Of a DNA stretch of 62,884 nucleotides, positions 53,547-62,817 are shown in pieces. The DNA comes from Frigidibacter oleivorans (GTDB lineage Bacteria > Pseudomonadota > Alphaproteobacteria > Rhodobacterales > Rhodobacteraceae): the NCBI RefSeq assembly GCF_003993775.1, contig NZ_RJRZ01000021.1, positions 1 to 62,884 on the forward strand, read 5' to 3'. Each line of letters opens with the position of its first letter. Position 1 is the stretch's first letter. The translations under genes and the position numbers were made by a program. The notes beneath the pieces were generated by a model. It was not told the DNA's origin. It did not search any database and worked only from the letters and a program-made list of their open reading frames with translations.

Positions 53547-54800
53547 TCAGCGCAGCCCGCGCCCCTTGCCGATCGCATCGGTACCAAAGCGGGCGCGGAT
53601 GGCGTCGGTGGCGCGTTCGGCGCGGGCGCGGCGTTCCGCACCGGGGTCCAGCAGGTCGCCCGTCAGGTCGGCCGCGCTGGCGGGAACGAGGTCCGACAGC
53701 CCCACCCCGATCAGCCGCAGCGGCCCGGTCGGGCAGGCCGTATCCAGCAGTTCCTCGGCCGCGCGCCAGATGCGGTCGGCGATCTGCGTCGGCTCGCGCA
53801 GGGTGTGGCGGCGGGTCTGCAGGGTGAAATCGCCGCGCTTCATCTTCAGCGTCACGGTGCGGCCCGCCATCTCTTTCGCCTTCGCCCGGTCGGACACCTG
53901 TTCCGCCAGCCGCCAGACATGCCCCTTCAGCAGTTCGGCATCGGCGGTATCCTCGTGGAAGGTGGTTTCCTTCGAGATCGACTTCACCGGCGCGTTGGGG
54001 CTGATCCGCCGCCGGTCCTCGCCGCGGGCGATGTGCCACAGCCGGTCGCCCATCGCGCCGAAGCGGGCGGACAGGTCGCGCCGGTCCCACCGCAACAGGT
54101 CGTCGAAGCTGCGGATGCCCGCCTGTTCCAGCGCGGTCTGGGTGGCAAGGCCCACGCCCCAGATCAGCCGCACCGGCTTGCCCCGCAGGAAGGCCGCCGT
54201 CTCGGCCCGGCCGATCACCGAAAAACCGCGCGGCTTGTCGAGGTCGGAGGCCACCTTGGCCAGGAACTTGTTGTGCGACAGGCCGATCGAACCGCTGACG
54301 CCCAGCTCCGTCTCCATCCGCCGGACCAGCCGCGCCAGCAGCAGCGCCGGCGGCGCGCCGTGCAGCCGCTCGGTGCCGGTGAGGTCGAGAAAGGCCTCGT
54401 CCAGCGACAGCGGCTCCACCTGCGGGGTCAGAACCTCCATCATCGCGCGGATCTGGCGGCTGACCTCGACATAGCGGGACATGCGCGGCTTCACCACCAC
54501 GGCGTCGGGGCACAGGCGCAGCGCCTGGAACATCGGCATCGCCGACCGTACGCCCGAGATGCGGGCGATGTAGCAGCAGGTGGACACCACGCCCCGCGTG
54601 CCGCCGCCCACGATCACCGGCCGGTCGGCCAGCGCGGGATCGTCGCGCTTTTCCACGCTGGCATAGAAGGCGTCGCAATCCATATGCGCGATCGACAGCG
54701 CGAACAGCTCGGGATGCGACAGGACGCGCGGCGACCGGCAGGCCGGGCAGCGGGCGCCGGCGTCGAAGGTGGCGAGGCAGTCGCGGCAGAGGGCGGGCAT
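53547..54800 (-). CDS. dinB: DNA polymerase IV (Y-family) with N-terminal zinc ribbon
   Basis: Translesion polymerase of 417 residues. A short CxxC...CxxC finger (CRDCLATFDAGARCPACRSP) precedes the polymerase, as usual in alphaproteobacterial DinB. Palm motifs are IAHMDCDAFYASVE and VEPLSLDEAFLDLTG, then NKFLAKVASDLDKP. The little-finger domain follows. The start at 54800 gives MPALCRDCL; an ATG at 54806 is an alternative. No LexA box was recognised upstream by eye. Confidence 0.94.
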   Translation of the reverse strand: MPALCRDCLATFDAGARCPACRSPRVLSHPELFALSIAHMDCDAFYASVEKRDDPALADRPVIVGGGTRGVVSTCCYIARISGVRSAMPMFQALRLCPDAVVVKPRMSRYVEVSRQIRAMMEVLTPQVEPLSLDEAFLDLTGTERLHGAPPALLLARLVRRMETELGVSGSIGLSHNKFLAKVASDLDKPRGFSVIGRAETAAFLRGKPVRLIWGVGLATQTALEQAGIRSFDDLLRWDRRDLSARFGAMGDRLWHIARGEDRRRISPNAPVKSISKETTFHEDTADAELLKGHVWRLAEQVSDRAKAKEMAGRTVTLKMKRGDFTLQTRRHTLREPTQIADRIWRAAEELLDTACPTGPLRLIGVGLSDLVPASAADLTGDLLDPGAERRARAERATDAIRARFGTDAIGKGRGLR

Positions 54801-54917
54801 GATGAGCCATACTATCAGCCCGGTCGCCTGCCCCGCCAGAGGGCGGGGGCAGGAGGGACTTCCGGCATGGCGCCCGGCATGGGATAGTGTCGCCAAAAGC
54901 ATGTCATGAGGGACATC

Positions 54918-55811
54918 ATGGAACCGAACCTTCTGGCAGAACTGATCGGCGGCAATGCCGTGATCATCTTCCTGGCGCTCTTCATCATCTTCTGCATCTT
55001 CCTCGGCGTGCGGATCGTGCCGCAGTCGGAAAAGCATGTGGTCGAACGCTTCGGCCGGCTGAGGGCGGTGCTGGGGCCGGGGATCAACTTCATCGTGCCC
55101 TTCCTCGACCGGGTGGCGCACCGGATCAGCGTGCTGGAGCGGCAACTACCGAATGCGATGCAGGATGCGATCACCGCCGACAACGTGCTGGTGAAGGTGG
55201 AGACGAGCGTCTTCTACCGGATCACCGAGCCGGAAAAGACCGTCTACCGCATCCGCGATGTCGATGCCGCCATCGCCACCACGGTCGCGGGCATCGTGCG
55301 CAGCGAGATCGGCAAGATGGAACTGGACCAGGTCCAGTCGAACCGCAGCGACCTGATCCTGAAGGTGCGCGAGCAGGTGGCGGCGATGGTGGACGACTGG
55401 GGGATCGAGGTGACGCGGGCCGAGGTGCTGGACGTGAACCTCGATGACGCGACGCGCGCGGCGATGCTGCAGCAGCTGAACGCCGAACGCGCCCGCCGCG
55501 CGCAGGTAACCGAGGCGGAGGGCAAGAAACGCGCGGTCGAGCTGAACGCCGATGCCGAGCTGTATGCGGCCGAGCAGGAGGCCAAGGCGAAGCGGGTCCT
55601 GGCCGAGGCCGAAGCCTTCTCGACCGCGGTGATTGCCGAGGCGATCAAGGAAAACGGGCTGGAGGCCGCGCAGTATCAGGTGGCGATCCGGCAGGTCGAG
55701 GCGCTGGCCGAGGTGGCCAAGGGCGGCGGCAAGCAGACGGTGCTGGTGCCGGCCGCGGCGCTCGACGCCTTCGCCGATGCCTTCCGGATGTTCCGGGGAC
55801 GCGGGGAATGA
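54918..55811 (+). CDS. SPFH/stomatin-like membrane protein (QmcA-type)
   Basis: A 297-residue SPFH-domain protein anchored by an N-terminal helix (AVIIFLALFIIFCIFLGV). The SPFH core runs from about residue 30 to 180 (VPQSEKHVVERFGRLRAVLGPG, VFYRITEPEKTVYRI), then an Ala/Glu-rich coiled coil follows (RAQVTEAEGKKRAVELNADA). Such proteins form large membrane-scaffold rings and partner with NfeD, whose gene overlaps by four bases here. The ATG at 54918 has GAGGGA upstream; 54906 is an alternative. Confidence 0.92.
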   Translation: MEPNLLAELIGGNAVIIFLALFIIFCIFLGVRIVPQSEKHVVERFGRLRAVLGPGINFIVPFLDRVAHRISVLERQLPNAMQDAITADNVLVKVETSVFYRITEPEKTVYRIRDVDAAIATTVAGIVRSEIGKMELDQVQSNRSDLILKVREQVAAMVDDWGIEVTRAEVLDVNLDDATRAAMLQQLNAERARRAQVTEAEGKKRAVELNADAELYAAEQEAKAKRVLAEAEAFSTAVIAEAIKENGLEAAQYQVAIRQVEALAEVAKGGGKQTVLVPAAALDAFADAFRMFRGRGE

Positions 55812-56086
55812 CCGTACTGTGGCAGATGTGGTGGGTCTGGATGGTGGCGGGCATCGCGCTCGGCATCTTCGAGCTGTTCCTGCCGGGCTTCGTCTTCCTC
55901 GGCTTCGCGGTCGGCGCGGTGCTGACGGGGCTGGGGCTGTGGCTGGGGCTCCTGACGGTGGCGGTGGGCTGGCTGCTCTTGTGGTTCGCGGTGCTGTCGC
56001 TGCTGGCCTGGATCGGTTTTCGCCGCTGGGCCGGGGTCCGGCGCGGGCAGGTCAAGCTGTGGGACCGCGACATCAACGAGAACTGA
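55808..56086 (+). CDS. Short NfeD-family membrane protein
   Basis: A 92-residue NfeD1b-type partner of the SPFH protein. Three hydrophobic helices are seen (VWMVAGIALGIFELFLPGF, FLGFAVGAVLTGLGLWLGLL, VGWLLLWFAVLSLLAWIGF), with the typical E-L-F-x-P-G motif. Only a short tail remains where longer members carry an OB-fold, so the soluble domain is truncated or naturally absent. The ATG overlaps the SPFH stop (ATGA), implying co-translation. Confidence 0.88.
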   Translation: MTVLWQMWWVWMVAGIALGIFELFLPGFVFLGFAVGAVLTGLGLWLGLLTVAVGWLLLWFAVLSLLAWIGFRRWAGVRRGQVKLWDRDINEN

Positions 56087-56177
56087 TGCGCGGCAGTCTG
56101 CCTAGGGTTTGAGCAGTTCGGGAACCCGAATGAGGCGACGGGGTTGTCCGGCCAGAACCTGACCCAGGAGCAGAAAC

Positions 56178-56561
56178 ATGCAAGACCATCGCACCACGAC
56201 GCCCCGCGATCCCGCGGTCGGCGGCCCCACCACGGCCACCGCGCACCGTTCGGGCGGCAACGGCATCTTCTTCATCCTCGGCGCCATCGTCGTGGCGCTG
56301 GCGGTGATCTTCTTCCTCGTTTCGGGCGGCGAAGAGGCCACCGAGACCCCGGCGGCCAGCGACGTGACCATCGAAAACAACGTTCCGGCCACCACCGACC
56401 CGGCCGCGACCGCGCCGGCCGCCACCGACCCGGTCGAGACTGCCCCGGCCGAAACCGCGCCGACCCCGGCCCCCGATGCGGCCACCCCGGCGCCCGACGC
56501 GGCCCCCGAGGCGACGCCTGCCCCGGATGCGGCGGCCCCGGCTCCGGCCCCGGGGAACTGA
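56178..56561 (+). CDS. Single-pass membrane protein with Pro/Ala/Thr-rich exported tail
   Basis: 127 residues: a polar N-terminal cytoplasmic stretch (about 27 residues), one helix (NGIFFILGAIVVALAVIFFLV), then about 75 residues composed almost only of Ala, Pro, Thr, Asp and Glu, in APDAA/ATDPVETAPAE-type imperfect repeats. The tail is certainly disordered. CCAGGAGCAG lies before the ATG at 56178. I do not recognise a family; similar PAT-rich small membrane proteins are common in the order and unstudied. A terminator hairpin follows. Confidence 0.78.
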   Translation: MQDHRTTTPRDPAVGGPTTATAHRSGGNGIFFILGAIVVALAVIFFLVSGGEEATETPAASDVTIENNVPATTDPAATAPAATDPVETAPAETAPTPAPDAATPAPDAAPEATPAPDAAAPAPAPGN

Positions 56562-56589
56562 TCGCAGGCTTTCAGCCGACACCAAGATG

Positions 56590-56615
56590 AAGGGCGGCCC
56601 CTCGGGGCCGCCCTT
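56590..56615. terminator. Bidirectional terminator between the PAT-rich protein gene and pyrF
   Basis: AAGGGCGGCCC (56590-56600), loop CTCG, GGGCCGCCCTTT (56605-56616). On the plus strand it runs into TTTCTGC. It lies between convergent genes and may serve both. Confidence 0.75.
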
Positions 56616-56635
56616 TCTGCGTCGATCCGGTCCGG

Positions 56636-57376
56636 TCAGCGGTTGGGGCGTTGCGCCTGCGGCGAGCGAAGCTCTGCCACGATGGCGCGGGCGGCGGCGG
56701 CGGCGTCGTCGGCCTGCCAGACCGGGCGGCCGACGACCACATGGTCCGCGCCGTCCCGCACCGCCTGGGCCGGCGTCGCCACACGTTTCTGGTCATCGAG
56801 CGCTGTGCCCGCCGGGCGGACGCCCGGCGTCACGATCAGGCGGCCCGCAGCCTCGGGCAGGGCGCGGATCAGCGCCGCCTCCTGTGGCGAGGCGATCACG
56901 CCATCGGCCCCGGCGGCGAAGGCGCGCGAGGCGCGTTCCACCGCAAGCTCGGCAAGGTCGCCCGCCCGGATCATCGCCGCATCGAGGTCGGCGCGGTCGA
57001 GCGAGGTCAGGATGGTGACGGCAAGGATTTTCGTCTGCGACCCCGCGGCCCCCTGCCGCGCGGCGGCCACCACATGCGGATCGCCATGCACCGTCAGGAA
57101 ATCGAGGTCGAAGCGCGCCAGCCCCCGCACCGCCGCCTCGACCGTGGCGCCGATGTCGAAGAGCTTCATGTCGAGGAAGACGCGCTTGCCGCGTTCGTCC
57201 TTCAGCTCGCGCGCAAGCGCCAGCCCGCCGCCGGTGAGCATCCCGAGCCCGATCTTGTAGAAGGAGACCGCGTCGCCGATGCGGTCGGCCAGCGCGAGGC
57301 CCGAGACCGCATCGGGCAGATCCAGCGCCACGATCAGCCGGTCGTCTGCGGCCGTGGGACGGGTTGTGTCGGGCAT
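56636..57376 (-). CDS. pyrF: Orotidine 5'-phosphate decarboxylase
   Basis: Decarboxylates OMP to UMP, 246 residues. The catalytic Asp-Lys-Asp array is in [15 protein letters not shown]. The N-terminal LIVALDLPD and C-terminal phosphate-binding VTPGVRP and [11 protein letters not shown] motifs are complete. The start at 57376 (MPDTTRP) is better than 57403, with a GGAGAGCG-like site before it. Two very small ORFs lie immediately upstream on the same strand. Confidence 0.96.
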   Translation of the reverse strand: MPDTTRPTAADDRLIVALDLPDAVSGLALADRIGDAVSFYKIGLGMLTGGGLALARELKDERGKRVFLDMKLFDIGATVEAAVRGLARFDLDFLTVHGDPHVVAAARQGAAGSQTKILAVTILTSLDRADLDAAMIRAGDLAELAVERASRAFAAGADGVIASPQEAALIRALPEAAGRLIVTPGVRPAGTALDDQKRVATPAQAVRDGADHVVVGRPVWQADDAAAAARAIVAELRSPQAQRPNR

Positions 57377-57451
57377 CGCGCTCTCCTTCCGGTGTTGCCC
57401 CATGTGGCGGGACGACCCGGACCGGTCAAGCGGAAACCCGGCCGGAACCGG

Positions 57452-57700
57452 TCAGGCGGCCTGGCGCATCGTCGCTGCGGCGGGGCGCTGGCGCTGACGC
57501 AGCGCGTGCAGCTGGGTGGCGCTGGTCAGCAGCCTGTCGCGCAGCGGCGTGGCGCCGTGCAGCGGAACCGAGGTCAGCACCCGCACCTCATGCGGGACGA
57601 CGCGGCCCTCGGACTTGACCAGAAGCGTCACGACCGCCTCGACGCAGCCGAAGTCGCGGAGGCGGCGGGCATGGGTGATCTCGCTGGAGAGGATGCGCAT
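57452..57700 (-). CDS. Small hypothetical protein upstream of pyrF
   Basis: An 82-residue protein I do not recognise. It has no signal peptide or helix long enough for the membrane. The N-terminal half looks like a beta/alpha core ([20 protein letters not shown], then [20 protein letters not shown]), and the C-terminal part is basic and helical ([19 protein letters not shown]). The stop of the preceding 44-residue ORF lies three bases before its ATG, and that overlap region supplies a GGAGC ribosome site. It lies 75 bases before pyrF. Confidence 0.68.
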   Translation of the reverse strand: MRILSSEITHARRLRDFGCVEAVVTLLVKSEGRVVPHEVRVLTSVPLHGATPLRDRLLTSATQLHALRQRQRPAAATMRQAA

Positions 57701-57703
57701 CGG

Positions 57704-57838
57704 TCAGCTCCTCGGCTTGCGGCGCATGGCCGCGCGGGCGGGCAGGGCGACCGGCACCGGGAAATGCGGGGCCGGCACGGCCAGCCCGCGCAGCAGCGTG
57801 CCGATGTCGGAGAGGGTGGCGAAAAGGCGGCGGATCAT
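57704..57838 (-). CDS. Very small ORF (44 residues), first of a small-ORF pair before pyrF
   Basis: Reads [20 protein letters not shown] and ends MRRKPRS; the middle is Pro/Ala/Val-rich. AAGGA lies eight bases before the ATG at 57838. The stop is three bases before the next start, which is tight enough for coupling. An amphipathic N-terminal helix with basic residues at both ends is the only visible feature. It could be a leader peptide controlling the downstream genes or a small protein in its own right. It diverges from clpB. Confidence 0.5.
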   Translation of the reverse strand: MIRRLFATLSDIGTLLRGLAVPAPHFPVPVALPARAAMRRKPRS

Positions 57839-57988
57839 GGCGGTGTCCTTCGCTTGTCCGGCGGGCCGGCCGGGATGCCCGGGCCGGGCACCGGGCTGGC
57901 GGTCGCCGGCGGTTGCTCTGGTCCCACAACGCGCCGAAAGGTCGCCGGTTTCCGCAGGCTTGGCGCCCTGCCGGCGCGGTCACGCCAT

Positions 57989-58017
57989 CTTGAAACGCTG
58001 CGGCGCGATCCACACCT
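57989..58017 (+). promoter_or_regulatory. Candidate heat-shock (RpoH-type) promoter of clpB
   Basis: CTTGAAA (57989-57995), a 14-base spacer, then CCACACCT (58010-58017). The -35 matches the RpoH consensus exactly; the -10 is a poor match to C(C/T)TAT. It lies 80 bases before the clpB ATG. Supported mainly by clpB being a heat-shock gene. Confidence 0.45.
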
Positions 58018-58096
58018 GAGGAAACGAGACCCGGACAGGGCCGTGCCGCAGAGGCGGGCGGACGAGGGACCGGGGGCTTTGACAAGGAGTGTGCCG

Positions 58097-60703
58097 ATGA
58101 ACATCGAAAAGTTCACGGAGCGGTCGCGCGGCTTTCTTCAGGCCGCCCAGACCATCGCCATGCGCGAGGGGAACCCGCAGGTCGGGCCCGAACATCTGCT
58201 GAAGGCATTGATGGATGACGATCAGGGGCTGGCCGCCAACCTGATCCGCCGCGCCGGGGGCGAGCCGTCGCGCGTGACCGAGGCGGTGGATGCCGCCGTG
58301 GCGCGCAATCCCAAGGGATCGAACCTCGCCGGGCTGGAGCAGTCGCTGATGCGCGTGCTGGACGAGGCCGAGAAGCTGGCCAAGAAGGCCGGCGACAGCT
58401 TCGTGCCGGTGGAACGCATCCTGATGGCGCTGGCGATGGTGAACACGCGGGCCAAGGACGCGCTCGATGCGGGCGCGGTGACCGCGCAAAAGCTGAACGC
58501 CGCGATCAACGACATCCGCAAGGGCCGCACCGCCGACAGCGCCAGCGCCGAGGAAGGCTATGACGCGCTGAAGAAATATGCCCGCGACCTGACCGAGGCT
58601 GCCGAGGAAGGCAAGATCGACCCGATCATCGGCCGCGACGATGAAATCCGCCGCACCATGCAGGTGCTGAGCCGGCGCACGAAGAACAACCCCGTGCTGA
58701 TCGGCGAACCCGGCGTCGGCAAGACCGCCATCGCCGAGGGCCTGGCGCTGCGCATCGTCAATGGCGACGTGCCGGAATCGCTGCGCAACAAGAAGCTGCT
58801 GGCGCTGGACATGGGCGCGCTGATCGCGGGCGCGAAATATCGCGGCGAGTTCGAGGAACGGCTGAAGGCGATCCTGTCGGAAATCACCGCCGCCGCGGGC
58901 GAGGTGATCCTGTTCATCGACGAGATGCACACGCTGGTCGGTGCGGGCAAGACCGATGGCGCGATGGACGCGGCCAACCTGATCAAGCCGGCGCTGGCGC
59001 GGGGCGAGCTGCATTGCGTGGGCGCGACGACGCTGGATGAATACCGCAAGTATGTCGAAAAGGACGCGGCCCTGGCCCGCCGGTTCCAGCCCGTCTTCGT
59101 CGAGGAACCGACGGTCGAGGACACGATCAGCATCCTGCGCGGCATCAAGGAGAAGTACGAACTGCACCACGGGGTGCGGATCAGCGACTCTGCGCTCGTC
59201 GCGGCGGCGACGCTGAGCCACCGCTATATCACCGACCGCTTCCTGCCCGACAAGGCCATCGACCTGATGGACGAGGCGGCGAGCCGGCTGCGGATGGAAG
59301 TGGACAGCAAGCCCGAGGAACTGGACGCGCTGGACCGGCAGATCCTGCAGATGCAGATCGAGGCGGAGGCGCTGAAGAAGGAAGACGACGCCGCCAGCAA
59401 GGACCGGCTGGAACGGATCGAGAAGGAACTGGGCGACCTGCAGGACCGCTCGGCCGAGATGACGGCGCGCTGGCAGGCCGAACGCGACAAGCTGGAGGCG
59501 AGCCGCGGGCTGAAGGAACAGCTCGACAAGGCACGGGCCGAACTGGAGCAGGCCAAGCGCGAGGGCAACTTCGGCAAGGCGGGCGAACTGCAATACGGCC
59601 GCATCCCGCAGCTGGAGCGCGATCTTGAGGCGGCCGAGGCGCGCGAGGACGGGCTGATGGTCGAAGAGGCGGTGCGCCCCGAACAGATCGCCGAAGTGGT
59701 CGAACGCTGGACCGGCATCCCCACCAGCAAGATGCTGGAGGGCGAGCGCGAGAAGCTCCTGAAGATGGAAGAGGAGCTGGGCCGCCGGGTGATCGGCCAG
59801 CGGCAGGCGGTGACCGCCGTCGCCAATGCCGTGCGCCGCGCCCGCGCCGGGCTGAACGACGAGAACCGCCCCCTGGGCAGCTTCCTGTTCCTGGGACCGA
59901 CCGGTGTCGGCAAGACCGAACTGACCAAGGCCGTCGCCGAATACCTGTTCGACGACGATCAGGCGATGGTGCGCATCGACATGAGCGAGTTCATGGAGAA
60001 GCACGCGGTCGCCCGGCTGATCGGCGCGCCCCCCGGCTATGTCGGCTATGACGAGGGCGGCGTGCTGACCGAGGCGGTGCGGCGCCGGCCCTATCAGGTG
60101 GTGCTGTTCGACGAGGTGGAAAAGGCGCATCCCGACGTCTTCAACGTGCTGCTGCAGGTGCTGGATGACGGGGTGCTGACCGACGGGCAGGGCAGGACGG
60201 TCGATTTCAAGCAGACGCTGATCGTGCTGACCTCGAACCTCGGCGCCTATGCGCTGAGCCAGCTGCCCGAAGGGGCCGATCCGGCGCCTGCCCGGGCCGA
60301 GGTGATGGAGGCGGTGCGGGCGCATTTCCGCCCCGAGTTCCTGAACCGGCTGGACGAGACGATCATCTTCGACCGGCTCAGCCGGGGCGACATGGACGGC
60401 ATCGTGTCGATCCAGTTGCGGCGGCTGGAACGGCGGCTGGATCAGCGCAAGATCGTGCTGGATCTGGACGCGGCGGCCCGGCAATGGCTGGCGGACGAAG
60501 GCTATGACCCGGTCTTCGGCGCCCGCCCGCTGAAACGGGTGATCCAGCGTCACCTGCAGGACCCGCTGGCCGGGATGCTGCTGTCGGGCGAGGTGAAGGA
60601 CGGCGACACGGTTGCGGTGACGGCGGGCGAGGATGGCCTGATCGTCGGCAGCCATGTCTCGCCCTCCACCCGGGCGCGGCCGGACCCGGTGGTGGTGCAC
60701 TGA
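58097..60703 (+). CDS. clpB: ATP-dependent disaggregase ClpB
   Basis: Hexameric AAA+ chaperone that rescues aggregated proteins with DnaK, 868 residues. N-domain: [21 protein letters not shown]1: Walker [11 protein letters not shown], Walker [13 protein letters not shown]. The coiled-coil M-domain (about residues 400-540; [19 protein letters not shown]) distinguishes it from ClpA. NBD2: Walker [23 protein letters not shown], and the C-terminal [18 protein letters not shown] lies before the ATG at 58097. A strong terminator follows. Confidence 0.98.
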   Translation: MNIEKFTERSRGFLQAAQTIAMREGNPQVGPEHLLKALMDDDQGLAANLIRRAGGEPSRVTEAVDAAVARNPKGSNLAGLEQSLMRVLDEAEKLAKKAGDSFVPVERILMALAMVNTRAKDALDAGAVTAQKLNAAINDIRKGRTADSASAEEGYDALKKYARDLTEAAEEGKIDPIIGRDDEIRRTMQVLSRRTKNNPVLIGEPGVGKTAIAEGLALRIVNGDVPESLRNKKLLALDMGALIAGAKYRGEFEERLKAILSEITAAAGEVILFIDEMHTLVGAGKTDGAMDAANLIKPALARGELHCVGATTLDEYRKYVEKDAALARRFQPVFVEEPTVEDTISILRGIKEKYELHHGVRISDSALVAAATLSHRYITDRFLPDKAIDLMDEAASRLRMEVDSKPEELDALDRQILQMQIEAEALKKEDDAASKDRLERIEKELGDLQDRSAEMTARWQAERDKLEASRGLKEQLDKARAELEQAKREGNFGKAGELQYGRIPQLERDLEAAEAREDGLMVEEAVRPEQIAEVVERWTGIPTSKMLEGEREKLLKMEEELGRRVIGQRQAVTAVANAVRRARAGLNDENRPLGSFLFLGPTGVGKTELTKAVAEYLFDDDQAMVRIDMSEFMEKHAVARLIGAPPGYVGYDEGGVLTEAVRRRPYQVVLFDEVEKAHPDVFNVLLQVLDDGVLTDGQGRTVDFKQTLIVLTSNLGAYALSQLPEGADPAPARAEVMEAVRAHFRPEFLNRLDETIIFDRLSRGDMDGIVSIQLRRLERRLDQRKIVLDLDAAARQWLADEGYDPVFGARPLKRVIQRHLQDPLAGMLLSGEVKDGDTVAVTAGEDGLIVGSHVSPSTRARPDPVVVH

Positions 60704-60713
60704 CGATCGCTGC

Positions 60714-60738
60714 AAGGGGCCCTGCGGGGCCCCTTCTT
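60714..60738 (+). terminator. Intrinsic terminator of clpB
   Basis: AAGGGGCCC (60714-60722), loop TGCG, GGGCCCCTT (60727-60735), then CTTC. It begins ten bases past the clpB stop. Confidence 0.8.
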
Positions 60739-60842
60739 CCGTCGGGCGCTTCGCAAATGGTCCGGCATACGGCATCGTGAAGTAACTGCCGCGGCCTTTC
60801 CTTCGTATTGAAAGGTGAGCCTGCCCGATGCCGGAGGAAACC

Positions 60843-61790
60843 ATGCAGATCAGATCATCCCGCGACCGCCGCTGGACGCCCGACCTCGGCTGGTCGGACG
60901 TCACCCCGAAATCCGCATGGCTGAACCGCCGGATGCTGATGGCCGGCGCGGCGGCGACCGCGGCCGCGGCGGCTGCCGGCCCGGCGCTGGCCAAGCTCGA
61001 CTACCGGCCCTCGCCTCTGTCGACAGACGAAACACCGAATTCCTTCGAGGAGATCACCAACTACAACAACTACTACGAGTTCGGCACCGGCAAGACCGAC
61101 CCGGCCGAGAATGCGGGCCAGCTGACCACCGACCCGTGGGCGGTGGAGATCGGCGGGCTGGTGGAGCGGCCCGGCAGCTATGACCTGGGCGACATCCTGT
61201 CCGGCGTGACGCTGGAGGAACGCATCTACCGGCTGCGCTGCGTCGAGGCCTGGTCGATGGTGATCCCGTGGATCGGCTTCCCGCTCGCCAGCCTGCTGGA
61301 CCGGGTGGGGGTGCAGCCGGGGGCGAAATACGTGTCCTTCGAAACGCTGACCCGGCCCGAGGAGATGCCGGGCCAGCGCATCCCGATCCTCGACTGGCCC
61401 TATCGCGAGGGGCTGCGCATCGACGAGGCGATGCACCCGCTGACGATCCTCGCCACCGGGCTGTACGGCGAGGAGATGCCCAATCAGAACGGCGCCCCGA
61501 TCCGGCTGGTGGTGCCGTGGAAATACGGCTTCAAGTCGATCAAGAGCATCGTGAAGATCGACCTGACCGGCGACGAGCCGCCCGCCACCTGGAAGATGAT
61601 GCAAGGGTCGGAATACGGCTTCTACGCCAACGTGAACCCCGAGGTGGACCATCCCCGCTGGAGCCAGGCCACCGAACGCAAGATCGGCGGCGGGCTGTTC
61701 GGCTCGCGGGTGCCCACGCAGATGTTCAACGGCTATGGCGACCAGGTTGCCGCGCTCTATGCGGGAATGGACCTTGCCCGGAATTACTGA
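60843..61790 (+). CDS. msrP: Protein-methionine-sulfoxide reductase catalytic subunit MsrP
   Basis: Periplasmic molybdopterin enzyme that repairs oxidised methionine in envelope proteins, 315 residues. It has a Tat signal ([13 protein letters not shown], Arg29-Arg30) and the molybdenum ligand Cys133 in [11 protein letters not shown]. The SUOX-like fold blocks [20 protein letters not shown] and the C-terminal [14 protein letters not shown] are standard. GGAGGAAACC precedes the ATG at 60843. The membrane haem subunit gene msrQ overlaps the 3' end. Confidence 0.96.
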   Translation: MQIRSSRDRRWTPDLGWSDVTPKSAWLNRRMLMAGAAATAAAAAAGPALAKLDYRPSPLSTDETPNSFEEITNYNNYYEFGTGKTDPAENAGQLTTDPWAVEIGGLVERPGSYDLGDILSGVTLEERIYRLRCVEAWSMVIPWIGFPLASLLDRVGVQPGAKYVSFETLTRPEEMPGQRIPILDWPYREGLRIDEAMHPLTILATGLYGEEMPNQNGAPIRLVVPWKYGFKSIKSIVKIDLTGDEPPATWKMMQGSEYGFYANVNPEVDHPRWSQATERKIGGGLFGSRVPTQMFNGYGDQVAALYAGMDLARNY

Positions 61791-62400
61791 GGCGCGGCCC
61801 GATCTCGCCGCGCGCGTCAACGGCTGGGCGCGGCGGGTGCCGGAATGGGCGATCTATCTGGCAGGCGCGCTGCCGGGCCTGTGGATCTTCTGGCTCGCCG
61901 CCACCGGCGGGCTGGGAATCGACCCGGTGAAGGAGATCGAGCACCGGCTGGGCGAGCTGGGCCTGCAGTTCCTGATCGGCGGGCTGGCCTTCACTCCGGC
62001 CCGCCGGTTCTTGGGGCTGAACCTGATCCGGTTCCGCCGGGCGGTGGGCCTGCTGGCCTTCGCCTATGTCTCGCTGCACCTGCTGGCCTGGATCGCGCTC
62101 GACATGTCGTTCCTGTGGTCGCAGGCGGCGGCCGACATCGTCAAACGGCCCTATATCACCATGGGAATGGCGGGGTTCCTGCTGCTGCTGCCGCTGGCGA
62201 TCACCTCCAATTCGGCCTCGATCCGGCGGATGGGCGGGGCGAACTGGCGAAAGCTGCACAAGCTGGTCTATCCGGCGGCGCTGGCCGGGGGCATTCACTA
62301 CCTGTGGCTGGTCAAGGCATGGCCGCTGGAACCCTTCCTCTATCTGGGCGCGACGATCCTGCTGCTGGCGCTGCGGATTCGCCTGCCGCAACGCGCCTGA
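61759..62400 (+). CDS. msrQ: MsrQ haem-binding membrane subunit
   Basis: Six-helix b-type haem protein that passes electrons from the quinone pool or a flavin reductase to MsrP. About 213 residues. The helices include [36 protein letters not shown] and [17 protein letters not shown]. Candidate haem histidines are in [17 protein letters not shown] and GIHYLWL. The start is uncertain: ATG 61759 is given, ATG 61735 gives a longer overlap with msrP, and a TTG at 61774 with GGAATGGA upstream is possible. All overlap the msrP 3' end, so translation is coupled. Confidence 0.92.
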   Translation: MREWTLPGITEARPDLAARVNGWARRVPEWAIYLAGALPGLWIFWLAATGGLGIDPVKEIEHRLGELGLQFLIGGLAFTPARRFLGLNLIRFRRAVGLLAFAYVSLHLLAWIALDMSFLWSQAAADIVKRPYITMGMAGFLLLLPLAITSNSASIRRMGGANWRKLHKLVYPAALAGGIHYLWLVKAWPLEPFLYLGATILLLALRIRLPQRA

Positions 62401-62626
62401 CCTCCGTCGGACCGGATGCGCGAGTCGCGGAATCGGCCCGCGCCGGGGGCAAGTCTGTGGAAAAGCTGGATTTCGTTGCGCGCGTCGCGCTGCGCGCGAC
62501 AGAATCTGAGCGACCCCTCCCCGACCCTCGCCGGGGCGAAGCCGGACCGCGCACGGGGCAGACCCAAGGATTCATGAGGTTTTCGCGGGGCGACCAAAAA
62601 AATGACATGGACCGCGAAAAAAGCCC
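62401..62626. other. Non-coding region between msrQ and the rRNA promoter
   Basis: About 226 bases without a convincing gene. It contains a GTCGCG-CTGCG-CGCGAC dyad near 62487-62503 that may end msrPQ transcription, though no T-run follows. A-rich tracts at 62594-62602 and 62616-62622 sit just before the rRNA promoter and resemble an UP element. Confidence 0.55.
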
Positions 62627-62655
62627 TTGCAGACCCCGGCACCGATCCGTAAATA
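62627..62655 (+). promoter_or_regulatory. rRNA operon promoter
   Basis: TTGCAG (62627-62632), 17-base spacer, TAAATA (62650-62655), followed by a C-rich discriminator (CCCCCTCACC). It is preceded by A-tracts. Together with the boxA and the leader stem downstream it is best read as an rrn promoter; the GC-rich discriminator is typical of stringently controlled promoters. Confidence 0.75.
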
Positions 62656-62788
62656 CCCCCTCACCGAAGCGGAACACACCGCAACGGGGCGCCGGACGGG
62701 TCGCAAGACACTGAAAGCGAAAGAAAAACTGAAGACAAGGCTGGCGGGACGCGCTGCAAGTTACGGCGCACCTGTTTTGATTTTGTCT

Positions 62789-62804
62789 GGCTCTTTGACA
62801 ATTT
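62789..62804 (+). promoter_or_regulatory. boxA antitermination site in the rRNA leader
   Basis: GGCTCTTTGACAATTT, nearly the E. coli rrn boxA (TGCTCTTTAACA). It recruits NusB/S10 so that RNA polymerase resists Rho in untranslated rRNA transcripts. Confidence 0.85.
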
Positions 62805-62817
62805 GGTATACTGAAGA

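Noticed and set aside
57980-60994. About 1,000-codon open frame antisense to clpB
   Set aside because: Composition-driven shadow of a highly conserved gene; no ribosome site and no recognisable domain.
62795-62815. TTGACA followed by TATACT read as a sigma-70 promoter
   Set aside because: Spacing is far too short (six to seven bases). TTGACA here belongs to the boxA element CTCTTTGACA of the rRNA leader.
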